A program made the position numbers and the translations under genes. Shown here in pieces: positions 7,477 through 15,053 of a stretch of 42,130 bases of DNA. Location: the NCBI GenBank assembly GCA_904502165.1, contig CAJGDB010000006.1, positions 1 through 42,130 of the forward strand, given 5' to 3'. The DNA is from an uncultured Akkermansia sp. (GTDB lineage: Bacteria; Verrucomicrobiota; Verrucomicrobiia; Verrucomicrobiales; Akkermansiaceae). Each line of letters begins with the position of its first letter. Position 1 is the stretch's first letter. The notes below the pieces were generated by a model. That model was not told the origin of the DNA, ran no database searches, and saw nothing but the letters and a program-made list of their open reading frames with translations.

Positions 7477-7516
7477 AATACGCGATAAGAGCTTGACCAG
7501 GGAGGTCGCTTTTTGG
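7477..7516 (-). terminator. Possible weak terminator after the menD-like gene
   Basis: Minus strand shows a short GACC/GGTC stem followed further on by a T-rich run (7468-7482). Imperfect, low confidence. Confidence 0.25.
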
Positions 7517-7532
7517 TAAATTGATTATTTTT

Positions 7533-9074
7533 TTATCCGCAGATGCAGCCATCGGGCAAGAGTTCGAGCAGGGCAAAGCAGTTGTCATCAAGCGAATCGA
7601 GCACCTCCAGGTCTGCTTCGCTGTGAATGGCATAGTATTCTGCCCCCCAGAGGCGGGCAATTTCCTGCATGCGGAAAGGCTGGGGCTGAACGAGCAGGCG
7701 CTCCAGCTCGGGGTCGCCGGCGGTATCGTGGTAGGCAGCAGCGGCTCCTTCGTTGTTCAGAACCGCCACAATGCGCTTGCCGGGCGGCAGTTGCGGCAGA
7801 ATGGCCGCGGCTGTAATATCGCGCAGGAGGGTGAGATCCCCGATGAGGCAGCAGCCGAAGGAGGCATCTGCCGCATTGCCGAGAAAGGTGCTCAGTACGC
7901 CATCTGCCCCGGTGCTGTGCAAATCACGCAGGTAGAGCGTGGGCACCTGGCATTGGGCATAGCGGTTCCAGAGCCGCATGGTGGTGGCGCTGCCCACGCA
8001 GATGACTTCGGCCAGGCAGGCCTGCTGGGAGAAGGCGCGTACGAGCGCCTCGGCAGATTCCGGGTAGCCGAGCAGCATTTCCTCCAGCTGGCCGGAAGCC
8101 CGGCGGCTGCGGGCAAGCAGGCGTTCCGTATCGCCCACGTGCGGAACATCCCCCAGGGCTTTCATAATCTGCTCCAGCTCGCCCTCGGTGACGTTGCTCT
8201 TGCGGCTCAGACCGGAGAAACCGGTGCGGGTGATGGAGTAGACCTCGGTCTGGGGCATGTTCTCGAGCGCTTTCCAGAAGGGGCCGGTCGGGACATCGCC
8301 TACGCGCAAAACGTGGCGCGGCGGGTTCTGAATGAGCAGTTCATCGCCCCCGTGCAGGAGGAAGGGAGCGAGTTCCTCGCGCAGACCGCTGCTGGCCTCT
8401 GCCAGAACAGGAACGCGGAGGGTCTGAGCCAGCCAGAGGACAGGTTCCTGTTCATCCGGGTTCAGAGCGCCGATGAGCAGCACCAGCCCTTCCATGGAAC
8501 GGAAGCGGAGCATCTGGGAAACCGCTACCAGGGAACCACGGAAGCGCGGGGCAGGCGGAGCATCGCCTACCTCTACGGCGCTGTAATCGCTGCAGGGCGG
8601 CTCGGCGGCGGCATCAAGGCGTACGTGCAGGTGCAGTGGGAATCCCTCGCTGAGGGTTTCAACCAGATTAGGAAGGTCTGATACCGGGCAGGGAAGATTA
8701 AGCTCGATGGTGGAGGCATACATGCCGAAGAGAGCCTCCTGCTCCACTTGCTGGGGTGCGCCGGTGCCGCCGCTGTTTTCCGCGCTGTCCATGGTGAGTA
8801 CAACGAGCGGATGGCGGTGGTAGTAGGCGCTGATGACAGCCGGGGTCATGGCGGCGGCCGAGGAACCGGTGCCGGCCACAACAACGACCGGGCGGCCTGT
8901 GGCCTGCACGCGGCCCAGGGCAAAGAAAGCTGCGGCGCGGTCATCTGCCATGCTCCAGCGGTGCACTACCGGGCAGTTGGACAGGGCGCGGTAAAGGGGG
9001 GCATTCAGTTCGCCGGGGCAGCATACCCATTCGGCGATACCGGCCATGGCAGAGCATGAAATGAGAGAGAACAT
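7533..9074 (-). CDS. menD: MenD-family thiamine diphosphate enzyme (divergent)
   Basis: MenD makes SEPHCHC from isochorismate and 2-oxoglutarate in menaquinone synthesis. This 513-residue protein keeps the family layout: AFFALGRVQATGRPVVVV, SAYYHRHPLVVLTMDS and GTGAPQQVEQ in the N-terminal domain, and LYLRDL, STGADGVLST, GDLTLLRD and VLNNEG (ThDP-Mg region) in the C-terminal domain. Several family positions differ: CPGEL replaces SPGSR, ADDR (residues 43-46) replaces the DER that carries the cofactor-activating Glu, and DSAEN replaces DRPPEL. Function as true MenD is therefore uncertain. Start: ATG 9074 lies 19 bases after the sanA stop; the longer open frame upstream overlaps sanA and is not family-like. 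Last gene of a three-gene operon. Confidence 0.7.
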   Translation of the reverse strand: MFSLISCSAMAGIAEWVCCPGELNAPLYRALSNCPVVHRWSMADDRAAAFFALGRVQATGRPVVVVAGTGSSAAAMTPAVISAYYHRHPLVVLTMDSAENSGGTGAPQQVEQEALFGMYASTIELNLPCPVSDLPNLVETLSEGFPLHLHVRLDAAAEPPCSDYSAVEVGDAPPAPRFRGSLVAVSQMLRFRSMEGLVLLIGALNPDEQEPVLWLAQTLRVPVLAEASSGLREELAPFLLHGGDELLIQNPPRHVLRVGDVPTGPFWKALENMPQTEVYSITRTGFSGLSRKSNVTEGELEQIMKALGDVPHVGDTERLLARSRRASGQLEEMLLGYPESAEALVRAFSQQACLAEVICVGSATTMRLWNRYAQCQVPTLYLRDLHSTGADGVLSTFLGNAADASFGCCLIGDLTLLRDITAAAILPQLPPGKRIVAVLNNEGAAAAYHDTAGDPELERLLVQPQPFRMQEIARLWGAEYYAIHSEADLEVLDSLDDNCFALLELLPDGCICG

Positions 9075-9093
9075 AGGAAGAGAAGGTGAGGGA

Positions 9094-9756
9094 TTACTGG
9101 GGCAGGGGAATGCGGTCTCCCATGTGGCGGGGGGCACTGCCGATGAGGAGGTCAAACACCATGGCAACACGTGCTGCTCGCTCGCGCAGGAACTGGCGCA
9201 GCCAGGTGGGGCGGTTGATGGGAACGAGCGGAGCATTGAAGCCCTCTGCATCAATGCCGAGCTGGCGGGCCGTGGCGACGGCGCGCTTGGCATGGTAGGA
9301 CTGGCTGATGATGGTGATTTTCTCTGCCCCGAAGATGCGCCTGGCGCGCACGACTGAATCAAAGGTGCGGAGTCCGGCGTAATCGCACACAATCTTATCC
9401 TCCGGCACGCCGAGCTTTATCAGCGCGTTCTTCATATCGCGCGGTTCGTTGTAGTATTTCTCGCGGTTGTCGCCGGAGACAAGGATGCAGCGCAGCTTGC
9501 CGGTTTTCCAGAGCTCTGCGGCCGCCTGCATACGCCCGGTGAAATAGAAATTGGCGCGGTTGCGGGAAAGCCGTTTGCTGCAGCCCAGCACCAGGGCCAC
9601 ATCCCCCTGCCGGCAATCGGCTGCCTTGTCGTGGCAGTACTTGTTGGCCCGCAGGTTGGTGAAGCTTTCTGCCGCCAGAATGATGAGGAGAACTGACAGC
9701 AGCATGAAGCTGCCCAGTTTGGCGATGAAAAGCAGGGCTTTCAGGAATGTTCGCAT
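9094..9756 (-). CDS. sanA: SanA-like DUF218 (YdcF family) inner membrane protein
   Basis: 220 residues: one N-terminal membrane anchor (about 6-30, ALLFIAKLGSFMLLSVLLIILAA), then a periplasmic DUF218 domain. Diagnostic segments are VALVLGCSKRL, LVSGDNREKYYNEPRDMKNAL, DYAGLRTFDSVVRARRIFG and IISQSYHAKRAVATARQLGI, which follow the SanA subgroup closely (SGDN-x-x-x-YNEP, DYAG-x-RT-x-DS-x-VR). SanA in enterobacteria supports envelope barrier function and vancomycin exclusion; the biochemical reaction is unknown. Its ATG is 5 bases after the mutarotase stop, so it sits in the same operon. Confidence 0.85.
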   Translation of the reverse strand: MRTFLKALLFIAKLGSFMLLSVLLIILAAESFTNLRANKYCHDKAADCRQGDVALVLGCSKRLSRNRANFYFTGRMQAAAELWKTGKLRCILVSGDNREKYYNEPRDMKNALIKLGVPEDKIVCDYAGLRTFDSVVRARRIFGAEKITIISQSYHAKRAVATARQLGIDAEGFNAPLVPINRPTWLRQFLRERAARVAMVFDLLIGSAPRHMGDRIPLPQ

Positions 9757-9761
9757 GCGGT

Positions 9762-10610
9762 TCAGTTAACCCCGAATACCTGGATGCGGGTGGTGAGCTC
9801 GTGAGTCTCGCCGCAGCGCAGCATGATGTTCTCTGCCGGTACGACGGTGGTTTCTACCGCCAGGAAGCCGCGTTCGTTGCCTTCGCCCAGGTCTGCCATG
9901 CCGGCAGCCAGCCCGGCACCGGGATTCCACACCACGGCTGAGCCGCTGCCGGCGCGGCAGATGCGGATGCTGCGCTCCCAGGCGGGGTCATGGATGGTGA
10001 TTTCGGTATTTTCAGGAACCGGGTGGTAGATGCGGTCGATGTGCCCCAGGGGGATGAGCGGATCCTCCGGGTGCGGAATGGCATCCTCTGCAAATTCGGT
10101 GAAAGCCAGGTCTTCCAGGCCGGTGACGGCTACCTGTTCGTAGTCACTTACGGCAAAGTAGGTGTGCATGGCGGCAGAGTAGGGCATGGCACGGGGAACA
10201 TCGAGCGTGATGAGGCTCATGGTGAGCTCATTGCCGATTTCCATGGCGAGTGCGCCGCTGGGTATCATGTCATTTTCCGGCGGCAGAGCCAGCAGCAGGT
10301 TGACGCGGCCGTCCTCACCTTCCTCGCAGCGGCCTACCTGCCAGGTGGAGATGCGGGCAATGCCGTGGGAGGGCAGAGAGGCATCCTCCGTGTTCTTGCC
10401 GAACCAGGGCCAGCAGAGCGGAATGCCGCCGCGCAGGGCTTTCCCTTTCTTGAATACGGCCTTGGGGCTCATGTAGATGACCGGTTTGTGACCAGTGGGA
10501 GCCCAGCTGAGCACGTGCCCGCCGTAAAGTGAAATTTCGGCTGTGCAGAGTGCGGTTTCAATCTTGAGAATCGGAAATTCCTCGCCGTAGGGGTATACTG
10601 TGGTGACCAT
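9762..10610 (-). CDS. D-hexose-6-phosphate mutarotase (YeaD/aldose 1-epimerase family)
   Basis: 282 residues from ATG 10610 (MVTTVYPYGEEFPILKIET). The galactose-mutarotase fold is shown by SLYGGHVLSWAPTGHKPVIYMSPKAVFKKGKALRGGIPLCWPWFG (the GG-x-P-x-C-WPWFG signature of glucose-6-phosphate 1-epimerases), SHGIARISTW with the catalytic His, and NPGAG near the C-terminus. It interconverts anomers of glucose 6-phosphate and relatives in the cytoplasm. The frame extends upstream to a TTG at 10637, which would lie inside the promoter. First gene of the operon with sanA and the menD-like gene. Confidence 0.9.
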   Translation of the reverse strand: MVTTVYPYGEEFPILKIETALCTAEISLYGGHVLSWAPTGHKPVIYMSPKAVFKKGKALRGGIPLCWPWFGKNTEDASLPSHGIARISTWQVGRCEEGEDGRVNLLLALPPENDMIPSGALAMEIGNELTMSLITLDVPRAMPYSAAMHTYFAVSDYEQVAVTGLEDLAFTEFAEDAIPHPEDPLIPLGHIDRIYHPVPENTEITIHDPAWERSIRICRAGSGSAVVWNPGAGLAAGMADLGEGNERGFLAVETTVVPAENIMLRCGETHELTTRIQVFGVN

Positions 10611-10627
10611 GGTTATCTGTGCGCGAA

Positions 10628-10656
10628 AGTGTATCAAAATAGGCTTGCCTTAGCAA
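10628..10656 (-). promoter_or_regulatory. Promoter of the mutarotase-sanA-menD operon
   Basis: Minus strand TTGCTA (10656..10651), 17-base spacer, TACACT (10633..10628), 17 bases to ATG 10610. The predicted leader is about 10 bases, without a Shine-Dalgarno sequence. Confidence 0.6.
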
Positions 10657-10797
10657 GTCTATTATCTTGCAGACGTAGTCAGCTCAATTCTCTCGCCATA
10701 GGCGGAATCCTCTCCTCCTGCAAGACGTATGAAAACACACCAGAAGGACGGGTGAAAAGAGAGAAATCCGGCCGCAGCGCCAAGGGAAGGAATAATC

Positions 10798-10826
10798 TTG
10801 CTTAAAACAGGCTGCGGTGTTATACT
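10798..10826 (+). promoter_or_regulatory. Promoter of the orphan gene at 10852
   Basis: TTGCTT (10798-10803), 17-base spacer, TATACT (10821-10826). The start follows after a 19-base leader carrying AAGGA (10839-10843), 8 bases from the ATG: the only good Shine-Dalgarno candidate noticed in the window. Confidence 0.65.
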
Positions 10827-10851
10827 GCCTTGGCAGACAAGGATGTATGTT

Positions 10852-11535
10852 ATGAGAAAATTGTTATTAGCATTACTTGCATTGATGCCTGTTGCCTTTG
10901 GGTACAATGGCGCAGAGTTCAATACGGAGCTCGCCCGGAAACTGGAAGAGGCGGCCTACCGGCCGTCGCGGCCGTATTCCATTTCGTTCCGCATGGCGAG
11001 GGTGGAGAAAAACAAGGGGTTCATGCAGCTGGCAGAGGATTATTTCCTGGTGAATCAGAAACATCACTACTGGGGGCTGAATGACCAGGATTCCAATGAG
11101 GGGAAGGCGAATCAGGCCTGGACATTTAAAAAGAGCGGTAATGTGCAGACTATGACTTCATACCCGGAGGAACGCATTCTGGGCTGGGCAATGAATTCCG
11201 ACGGCAGTGCCCCTGGTGAGCGTATCGCCGGAAAATTCATACAGGTGCGTATCCGGTACGATGGAGAAGATACCCGCATCAGTTACAAGTATGCGATTGC
11301 TCCGGAGGAGGATTGCTTTGTTCTGAAAGGGGTTTCCTTTGATATGAGGGATTTCTGTGTGCCGGATTCGATTAAGATGAGCCGTGTGCGGATTAACATT
11401 GAGGAGGCCTCGTTTCTGGACAGGTTTCCTGTCTGGCAGATAGCTCTGATTCTGGTGCTGATGATTGCGGTGGGTGGCTTTGTATGGGGGCGCTGCCGGA
11501 AGCGTAGCCGATGCAAGCGTATTCCAGGCCAATGA
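10852..11535 (+). CDS. Secreted/membrane-anchored protein of unknown function
   Basis: Not recognised. 227 residues: signal peptide (MRKLLLALLALMPVAFGYNG), an extracytoplasmic region of about 165 residues rich in aromatic and charged residues (VNQKHHYWGLNDQDSNEG, FIQVRIRYDGEDTRISYKY), one membrane segment near the C-terminus (about 188-208, PVWQIALILVLMIAVGGFVW) and a very basic tail (RCRKRSRCKRIPGQ). So the bulk is periplasmic with a cytoplasmic anchor. Monocistronic with its own promoter and a strong terminator. Start chosen by the AAGGA site and signal peptide. Confidence 0.75.
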   Translation: MRKLLLALLALMPVAFGYNGAEFNTELARKLEEAAYRPSRPYSISFRMARVEKNKGFMQLAEDYFLVNQKHHYWGLNDQDSNEGKANQAWTFKKSGNVQTMTSYPEERILGWAMNSDGSAPGERIAGKFIQVRIRYDGEDTRISYKYAIAPEEDCFVLKGVSFDMRDFCVPDSIKMSRVRINIEEASFLDRFPVWQIALILVLMIAVGGFVWGRCRKRSRCKRIPGQ

Positions 11536-11540
11536 TGCAG

Positions 11541-11575
11541 AAAGCACTGCCAATTTTTTCTGGCAGTGCTTTTTT
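11541..11575. terminator. Bidirectional intrinsic terminator
   Basis: AAAGCACTGCCA (11541-11552), 8-base loop, TGGCAGTGCTTTTTT (11561-11575). Serves the gene ending at 11535 and, on the other strand, bioG ending at 11595. Confidence 0.85.
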
Positions 11576-11594
11576 AATGAAAAAGAGGGGGCAA

Positions 11595-12242
11595 TCAGTC
11601 TTTCAGTTCGCTGAGTACGATTTCCGTTGTATAGAATGGGAAGTGGAAACTGTCAAAATCCTGTCCCCTCTCACCCCAGTAGGCGCGCATGCGGTCGGGC
11701 GGGAATATCTCATCCCGGTTGGCGATGTAGGCCCGGTTCCAGGGAAGGTGCGGTTGCTCAGGCAAGGTCTGGCAGGCTTCTGCCAGAAAATCAAGCTCCT
11801 CCAGCTGCAGCCGGGGACTTGGTTCTTCAAATGGACCCGCCGGGGCGTATTTCTCCGGGTGTGCTTCGTCTTTGAAAATGTTTCCTCCGGCGGAGGCCAC
11901 GGTGCGTATGGTGCGGAGGAGAACCTTGAGCCGCAGACCATACTGCGGGCTGGCGGGGTAGGGAGTGCCATTGATGGCAATGGTGCGGTACAGGGGGAGT
12001 TCCTGGCAGCTCTGTTCGGCTACCCACACGCCGAAGGACCAGGCAAAAAGATAGATGCGCTCGTAGCGGCTGAACTCTGCAGCGTGCAGAGGGCTCAATG
12101 AGCGGTGGTCGTAGCAGCACAGTACGTCGTAACCCTGCGGGTAGGGGAGATGCTGTACGGCATTGGGGGTGGCCCCCCAGCCTAGCATGAAGAGGATGAG
12201 ACGTTTGTTTTCCGGGTTCTGGATGAGCCAGGCGGTGTTCAT
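11595..12242 (-). CDS. bioG: Pimeloyl-ACP methyl ester esterase BioG (DUF452)
   Basis: 215-residue alpha/beta hydrolase of the DUF452/BioG type, which removes the methyl group from pimeloyl-ACP methyl ester to release the biotin precursor. Visible landmarks are the oxyanion GWG (21-23), the nucleophile elbow AWSFGVW with Ser69, INGT after it, the acid loop with RDEIFP, and the C-terminal HFPF with the catalytic His. Start: ATG 12242 (MNTAWLIQNPENKRL), 4 bases after the MATE stop, so it is co-transcribed with that gene. No bioF, A, D, B or bioC is in the window, so its bioC partner must be elsewhere if it works in biotin synthesis. Confidence 0.8.
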   Translation of the reverse strand: MNTAWLIQNPENKRLILFMLGWGATPNAVQHLPYPQGYDVLCCYDHRSLSPLHAAEFSRYERIYLFAWSFGVWVAEQSCQELPLYRTIAINGTPYPASPQYGLRLKVLLRTIRTVASAGGNIFKDEAHPEKYAPAGPFEEPSPRLQLEELDFLAEACQTLPEQPHLPWNRAYIANRDEIFPPDRMRAYWGERGQDFDSFHFPFYTTEIVLSELKD

Positions 12243-12246
12243 GGTA

Positions 12247-13737
12247 TCAGACTTTTTTGCGGGCCCAGCGCAGCCCGAAGAGCATTTTACGCAGAATGAG
12301 GTATTCGACCAGCATGTCACAGGCAATCAGCATCCAGATGCCGACGAGACTGAGGGTTTCTGGCCACAGCCAGTACCATGCCAGCAGGCAGAGAACACGG
12401 AAGAACCCCATGCCGCCGTAGGAGACCCACATGACGCGCCGGGTGTCTCCTGCGCCGCGAAGACACATTTTGCAGATGAGCATGGCGGCATAGAAGGGCT
12501 CTATGATGAGGAAGGCCTGCACGACCGGGCGCGTGGCGGTAATGAGTTCTGGTGAGCCGGCGGCAAAGATGTTGACAAAAATATCAGGCCAGAGGACAAA
12601 GACCACACCCATGCACCCCATGAACAGGACGCTGTACAGAACGCATTTGCGGGCGGTTTCCAATGCAAGCCGTACACTCCGGGCACCCAGGTACTGCCCC
12701 ACCAGGGTGGCACCTGCCATGCCGATGGCGAAGCCGGGAAGGAAGCTCAGGGATTCGATGCGGATGGCGATGTTGTGTGCTCCGACCGAGGCATCGCCCA
12801 GCGAGGAAATGATGCGGAGTACAAAAATCTGGATGAGCCAGATGCCGCCTACTTCGATGGCCTGCGGTACGCCGATGCAGAGGATGCGGTACATCATGCT
12901 CCAATCCGGCCGCAGGCTCCTGCGGTTCAGAAAGAGCGGCGGGGCATAGGTTGCGCCCTGGGCGGTGCAGAAATCATCCAGCGGCTGCCCATTCATTTCG
13001 TTCTTCAGTTTCCAGGTGCGCTTGATGAGCATGCCCAGCAGCACGGCGGATGCCGCGGCCATACCGCCTATCATGCCGAGTGCGAGCCCTTCCACAAACA
13101 TACCGCATACCTGCACCAGGAAGAGGCTGAAGAGAATGTTGAGACCATCCACCACCAGCATGATGACGAAGGGGGTGCGGGTGTCTCCGGCCCCGCGCAG
13201 GGCTGCATTCAAGGCAAATACCACGCCGGAGAATACGGCAACCCAGCAGCCGGTGTACATGTAGCGCAGGGCTACTTCTCGGGCGTATTCGCTCAGGCTG
13301 AGAACTTCCGATACCAGAAAATCGGCGGTGCCATACATGAGCAACGCCGAGAGAAAACCGGCAATGAGACCCAGTACGGCGGCCTGGTTGGCGGCGTAGT
13401 TTGCATCGGCGTACTTGCGGGCGCCGGTCATGCGGCTGACGATGGCAGTGGCACCCATGCCAACGGCTCCCTGCATGACGAAGCCCAGCCACATGACAAA
13501 GGAGGTGACACCGATACCGGAGGCAATCTGGGCGGTTTTTTCGCCGTGGTCTCCCATGTGTGTGGCGAGCACCAGGGAGGTGGAGGCGCAGATGAAGCTC
13601 ATGACCTGCTCGAGTAGGGGCCAGAGAGCAATGGACACAATCTGGCGGGGCAGGCTCATACCTGCCAGTTTTCCGCCCAGCTGACCTTTGGCCAGGGCTA
13701 CGCGGATTTTACCTTCTCTGCCGTCACCTGCACTCAT
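12247..13737 (-). CDS. MATE family efflux transporter
   Basis: 496 residues with about twelve membrane segments in two similar halves. MATE landmarks: PLLEQVMSFICASTSLVLATHMG in the first helices, GAVGMGATAIVSRMTGARKYADA, LNAALRGAGDTRTPFVIM in the first half and its repeat counterpart KMCLRGAGDTRRVMWVS, and FAIGMAGATLVGQYLGAR in the second half. It exports organic cations or drugs in exchange for Na+ or H+; substrate not predictable. Start ATG 13737 is 10 bases from a TACAAT box; about 25 residues precede the first helix. First gene of the MATE-bioG operon. Confidence 0.92.
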   Translation of the reverse strand: MSAGDGREGKIRVALAKGQLGGKLAGMSLPRQIVSIALWPLLEQVMSFICASTSLVLATHMGDHGEKTAQIASGIGVTSFVMWLGFVMQGAVGMGATAIVSRMTGARKYADANYAANQAAVLGLIAGFLSALLMYGTADFLVSEVLSLSEYAREVALRYMYTGCWVAVFSGVVFALNAALRGAGDTRTPFVIMLVVDGLNILFSLFLVQVCGMFVEGLALGMIGGMAAASAVLLGMLIKRTWKLKNEMNGQPLDDFCTAQGATYAPPLFLNRRSLRPDWSMMYRILCIGVPQAIEVGGIWLIQIFVLRIISSLGDASVGAHNIAIRIESLSFLPGFAIGMAGATLVGQYLGARSVRLALETARKCVLYSVLFMGCMGVVFVLWPDIFVNIFAAGSPELITATRPVVQAFLIIEPFYAAMLICKMCLRGAGDTRRVMWVSYGGMGFFRVLCLLAWYWLWPETLSLVGIWMLIACDMLVEYLILRKMLFGLRWARKKV

Positions 13738-13747
13738 GGCCGGGGGT

Positions 13748-13753
13748 ATTGTA
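13748..13753 (-). promoter_or_regulatory. -10 box of the MATE-bioG operon, predicted leaderless
   Basis: TACAAT (13753..13748) ends 10 bases before ATG 13737. The -35 region is weak (TGTTCA at a 17-base spacing). Confidence 0.5.
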
Positions 13754-13807
13754 GCATGCCCGTCGGCTTATGAACAGCAAAAAAGAGGAAAATCACTTAT
13801 GCTGCGC

Positions 13808-14911
13808 TTATTGGAGAAGATGCTCCAGGGCTTCGCGCAGGTCTTCGCGGGTGATTTCCTTGCTGAGTACGGGGTAACCCAGTTGCTTGAGCAGAACAAA
13901 GCGTATGGAGCCATTCTCGAATTTCTTGTCGCTGGCGGTGAGGGCCAGGGCGCGGTTAATGTCTGCCCCGGCCGGAAGGGTGAGCGGGAGTTCCAGGGCG
14001 CGCAAGACGTCGAGGATGTCCCGCTCTTCGGCGGTGCTGAGGCCGGTGTGGCGACGAGAGAGGAAGAGGGCTGCCCGCAGCCCGAGACTGACGGCTTCGC
14101 CATGCAGCAGCTCACCATAGGGAAGGGCTGCTTCAATACCATGGCCTATGGTGTGGCCGAGGTTGAGAAAGGCGCGGATACCGAGGGTTTCTTTCTCGTC
14201 CTCTTCCACGATGCGGGCTTTGATGGCAATGTTGGCTGCGATGATGTCGGGCAGGCGGTCGATGGTGGAAAGGGTGAACCCAAGGTCGATTTCATCTGCC
14301 AGCTCACGAAGAGTGTGGAGCATGCCGGGCTTGCGAATGGCGGCATGCTTGACCATTTCTGCCATGCCTTCGCGCAGCAGACGAGGGGAAAGGGTGGTGA
14401 GGGTGGTGGGGTCTACCAGTACCAGGCGGGGCTGGTGGAAGGCTCCTATGAGGTTCTTTCCTGCATCGATATCGACCGCGGTTTTTCCGCCGACGGAGCT
14501 GTCGACCTGTGCCATGATGCTTGTGGGAATCTGCACAAAGGGTATACCGCGGTAGTAGATGCTGGCCAGGAACCCTGCCATGTCTCCCACTACGCCGCCA
14601 CCGAGCGCTACGATGAAGCTGGTGCGGTCGTGCCCGGCCTGTACCATTTCATTAGCCAGTGTTTCAATGGTGGTCAGGTTTTTGTGGGCTTCGCCTGCGG
14701 GAAAGGTATGCAGGCTGGTGGTATAGCCGGAGTCTTCGAGACTCTGGCGAACGCGTTCGGCGTAGAGCGGGGTGACATTGGAATCAGAGATGATGGCAGC
14801 CTTGCCCTCAAGGCGGATGGAATTGCAGAGATAGCCGATGGATTCCAGTGCTCCATTGGAGACATGCACATCGTAGGAATTCGGTCCGAGGGAAAGGGAA
14901 ACATTCGCCAT
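13808..14911 (-). CDS. aroB: 3-dehydroquinate synthase
   Basis: NAD+- and metal-dependent conversion of DAHP to 3-dehydroquinate, step 2 of the shikimate pathway. 367 residues with the family signatures GGGVVGDMAGFLASIYYRG (NAD-binding), IPTSIMAQVDSSVGGKTAVD (substrate/metal region), GKNLIGAFHQP, GMAEMVKHA, and the metal ligand His in LNLGHTIGHGIE. Start ATG 14911 (MANVSLSLGPNSYDVHV) lies only 6 bases beyond a consensus TATAAT. Monocistronic. aroD, the next pathway enzyme, is at 38682 on the other strand, so the pathway is scattered. Confidence 0.96.
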   Translation of the reverse strand: MANVSLSLGPNSYDVHVSNGALESIGYLCNSIRLEGKAAIISDSNVTPLYAERVRQSLEDSGYTTSLHTFPAGEAHKNLTTIETLANEMVQAGHDRTSFIVALGGGVVGDMAGFLASIYYRGIPFVQIPTSIMAQVDSSVGGKTAVDIDAGKNLIGAFHQPRLVLVDPTTLTTLSPRLLREGMAEMVKHAAIRKPGMLHTLRELADEIDLGFTLSTIDRLPDIIAANIAIKARIVEEDEKETLGIRAFLNLGHTIGHGIEAALPYGELLHGEAVSLGLRAALFLSRRHTGLSTAEERDILDVLRALELPLTLPAGADINRALALTASDKKFENGSIRFVLLKQLGYPVLSKEITREDLREALEHLLQ

Positions 14912-14917
14912 GTCGTC

Positions 14918-14939
14918 ATTATATCGGACTGCTGCCCGG
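14918..14939 (-). promoter_or_regulatory. aroB promoter, predicted leaderless
   Basis: Minus strand TTGCAT, 16-base spacer, TATAAT (14923..14918), then only 6 bases to the ATG at 14911. Confidence 0.7.
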
Positions 14940-14996
14940 ATGCAAGGAGATAAAGCGTCAGGTTTATTTGTGCCTCACAAACATGCCCGATAGAAA

Positions 14997-15028
14997 AACA
15001 CCCCGCAGAGTGGTTTCTACGGGGTGTT
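14997..15028 (-). terminator. Terminator of the nuo operon
   Basis: AACACCCCG (14997-15005) pairs with CGGGGTGTT (15020-15028). Read on the minus strand the stem is followed by a T-rich run, 26 bases after the nuoN stop. Confidence 0.8.
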
Positions 15029-15053
15029 GAAAAGTTCTGGTGGCCGGGAGCTC

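Noticed and set aside
10662..10922. Open frame on the minus strand (86 codons) overlapping the promoter of the 10852 gene
   Set aside because: No family-like sequence, no signal peptide, covers the promoter and signal peptide region of a better supported gene on the other strand.
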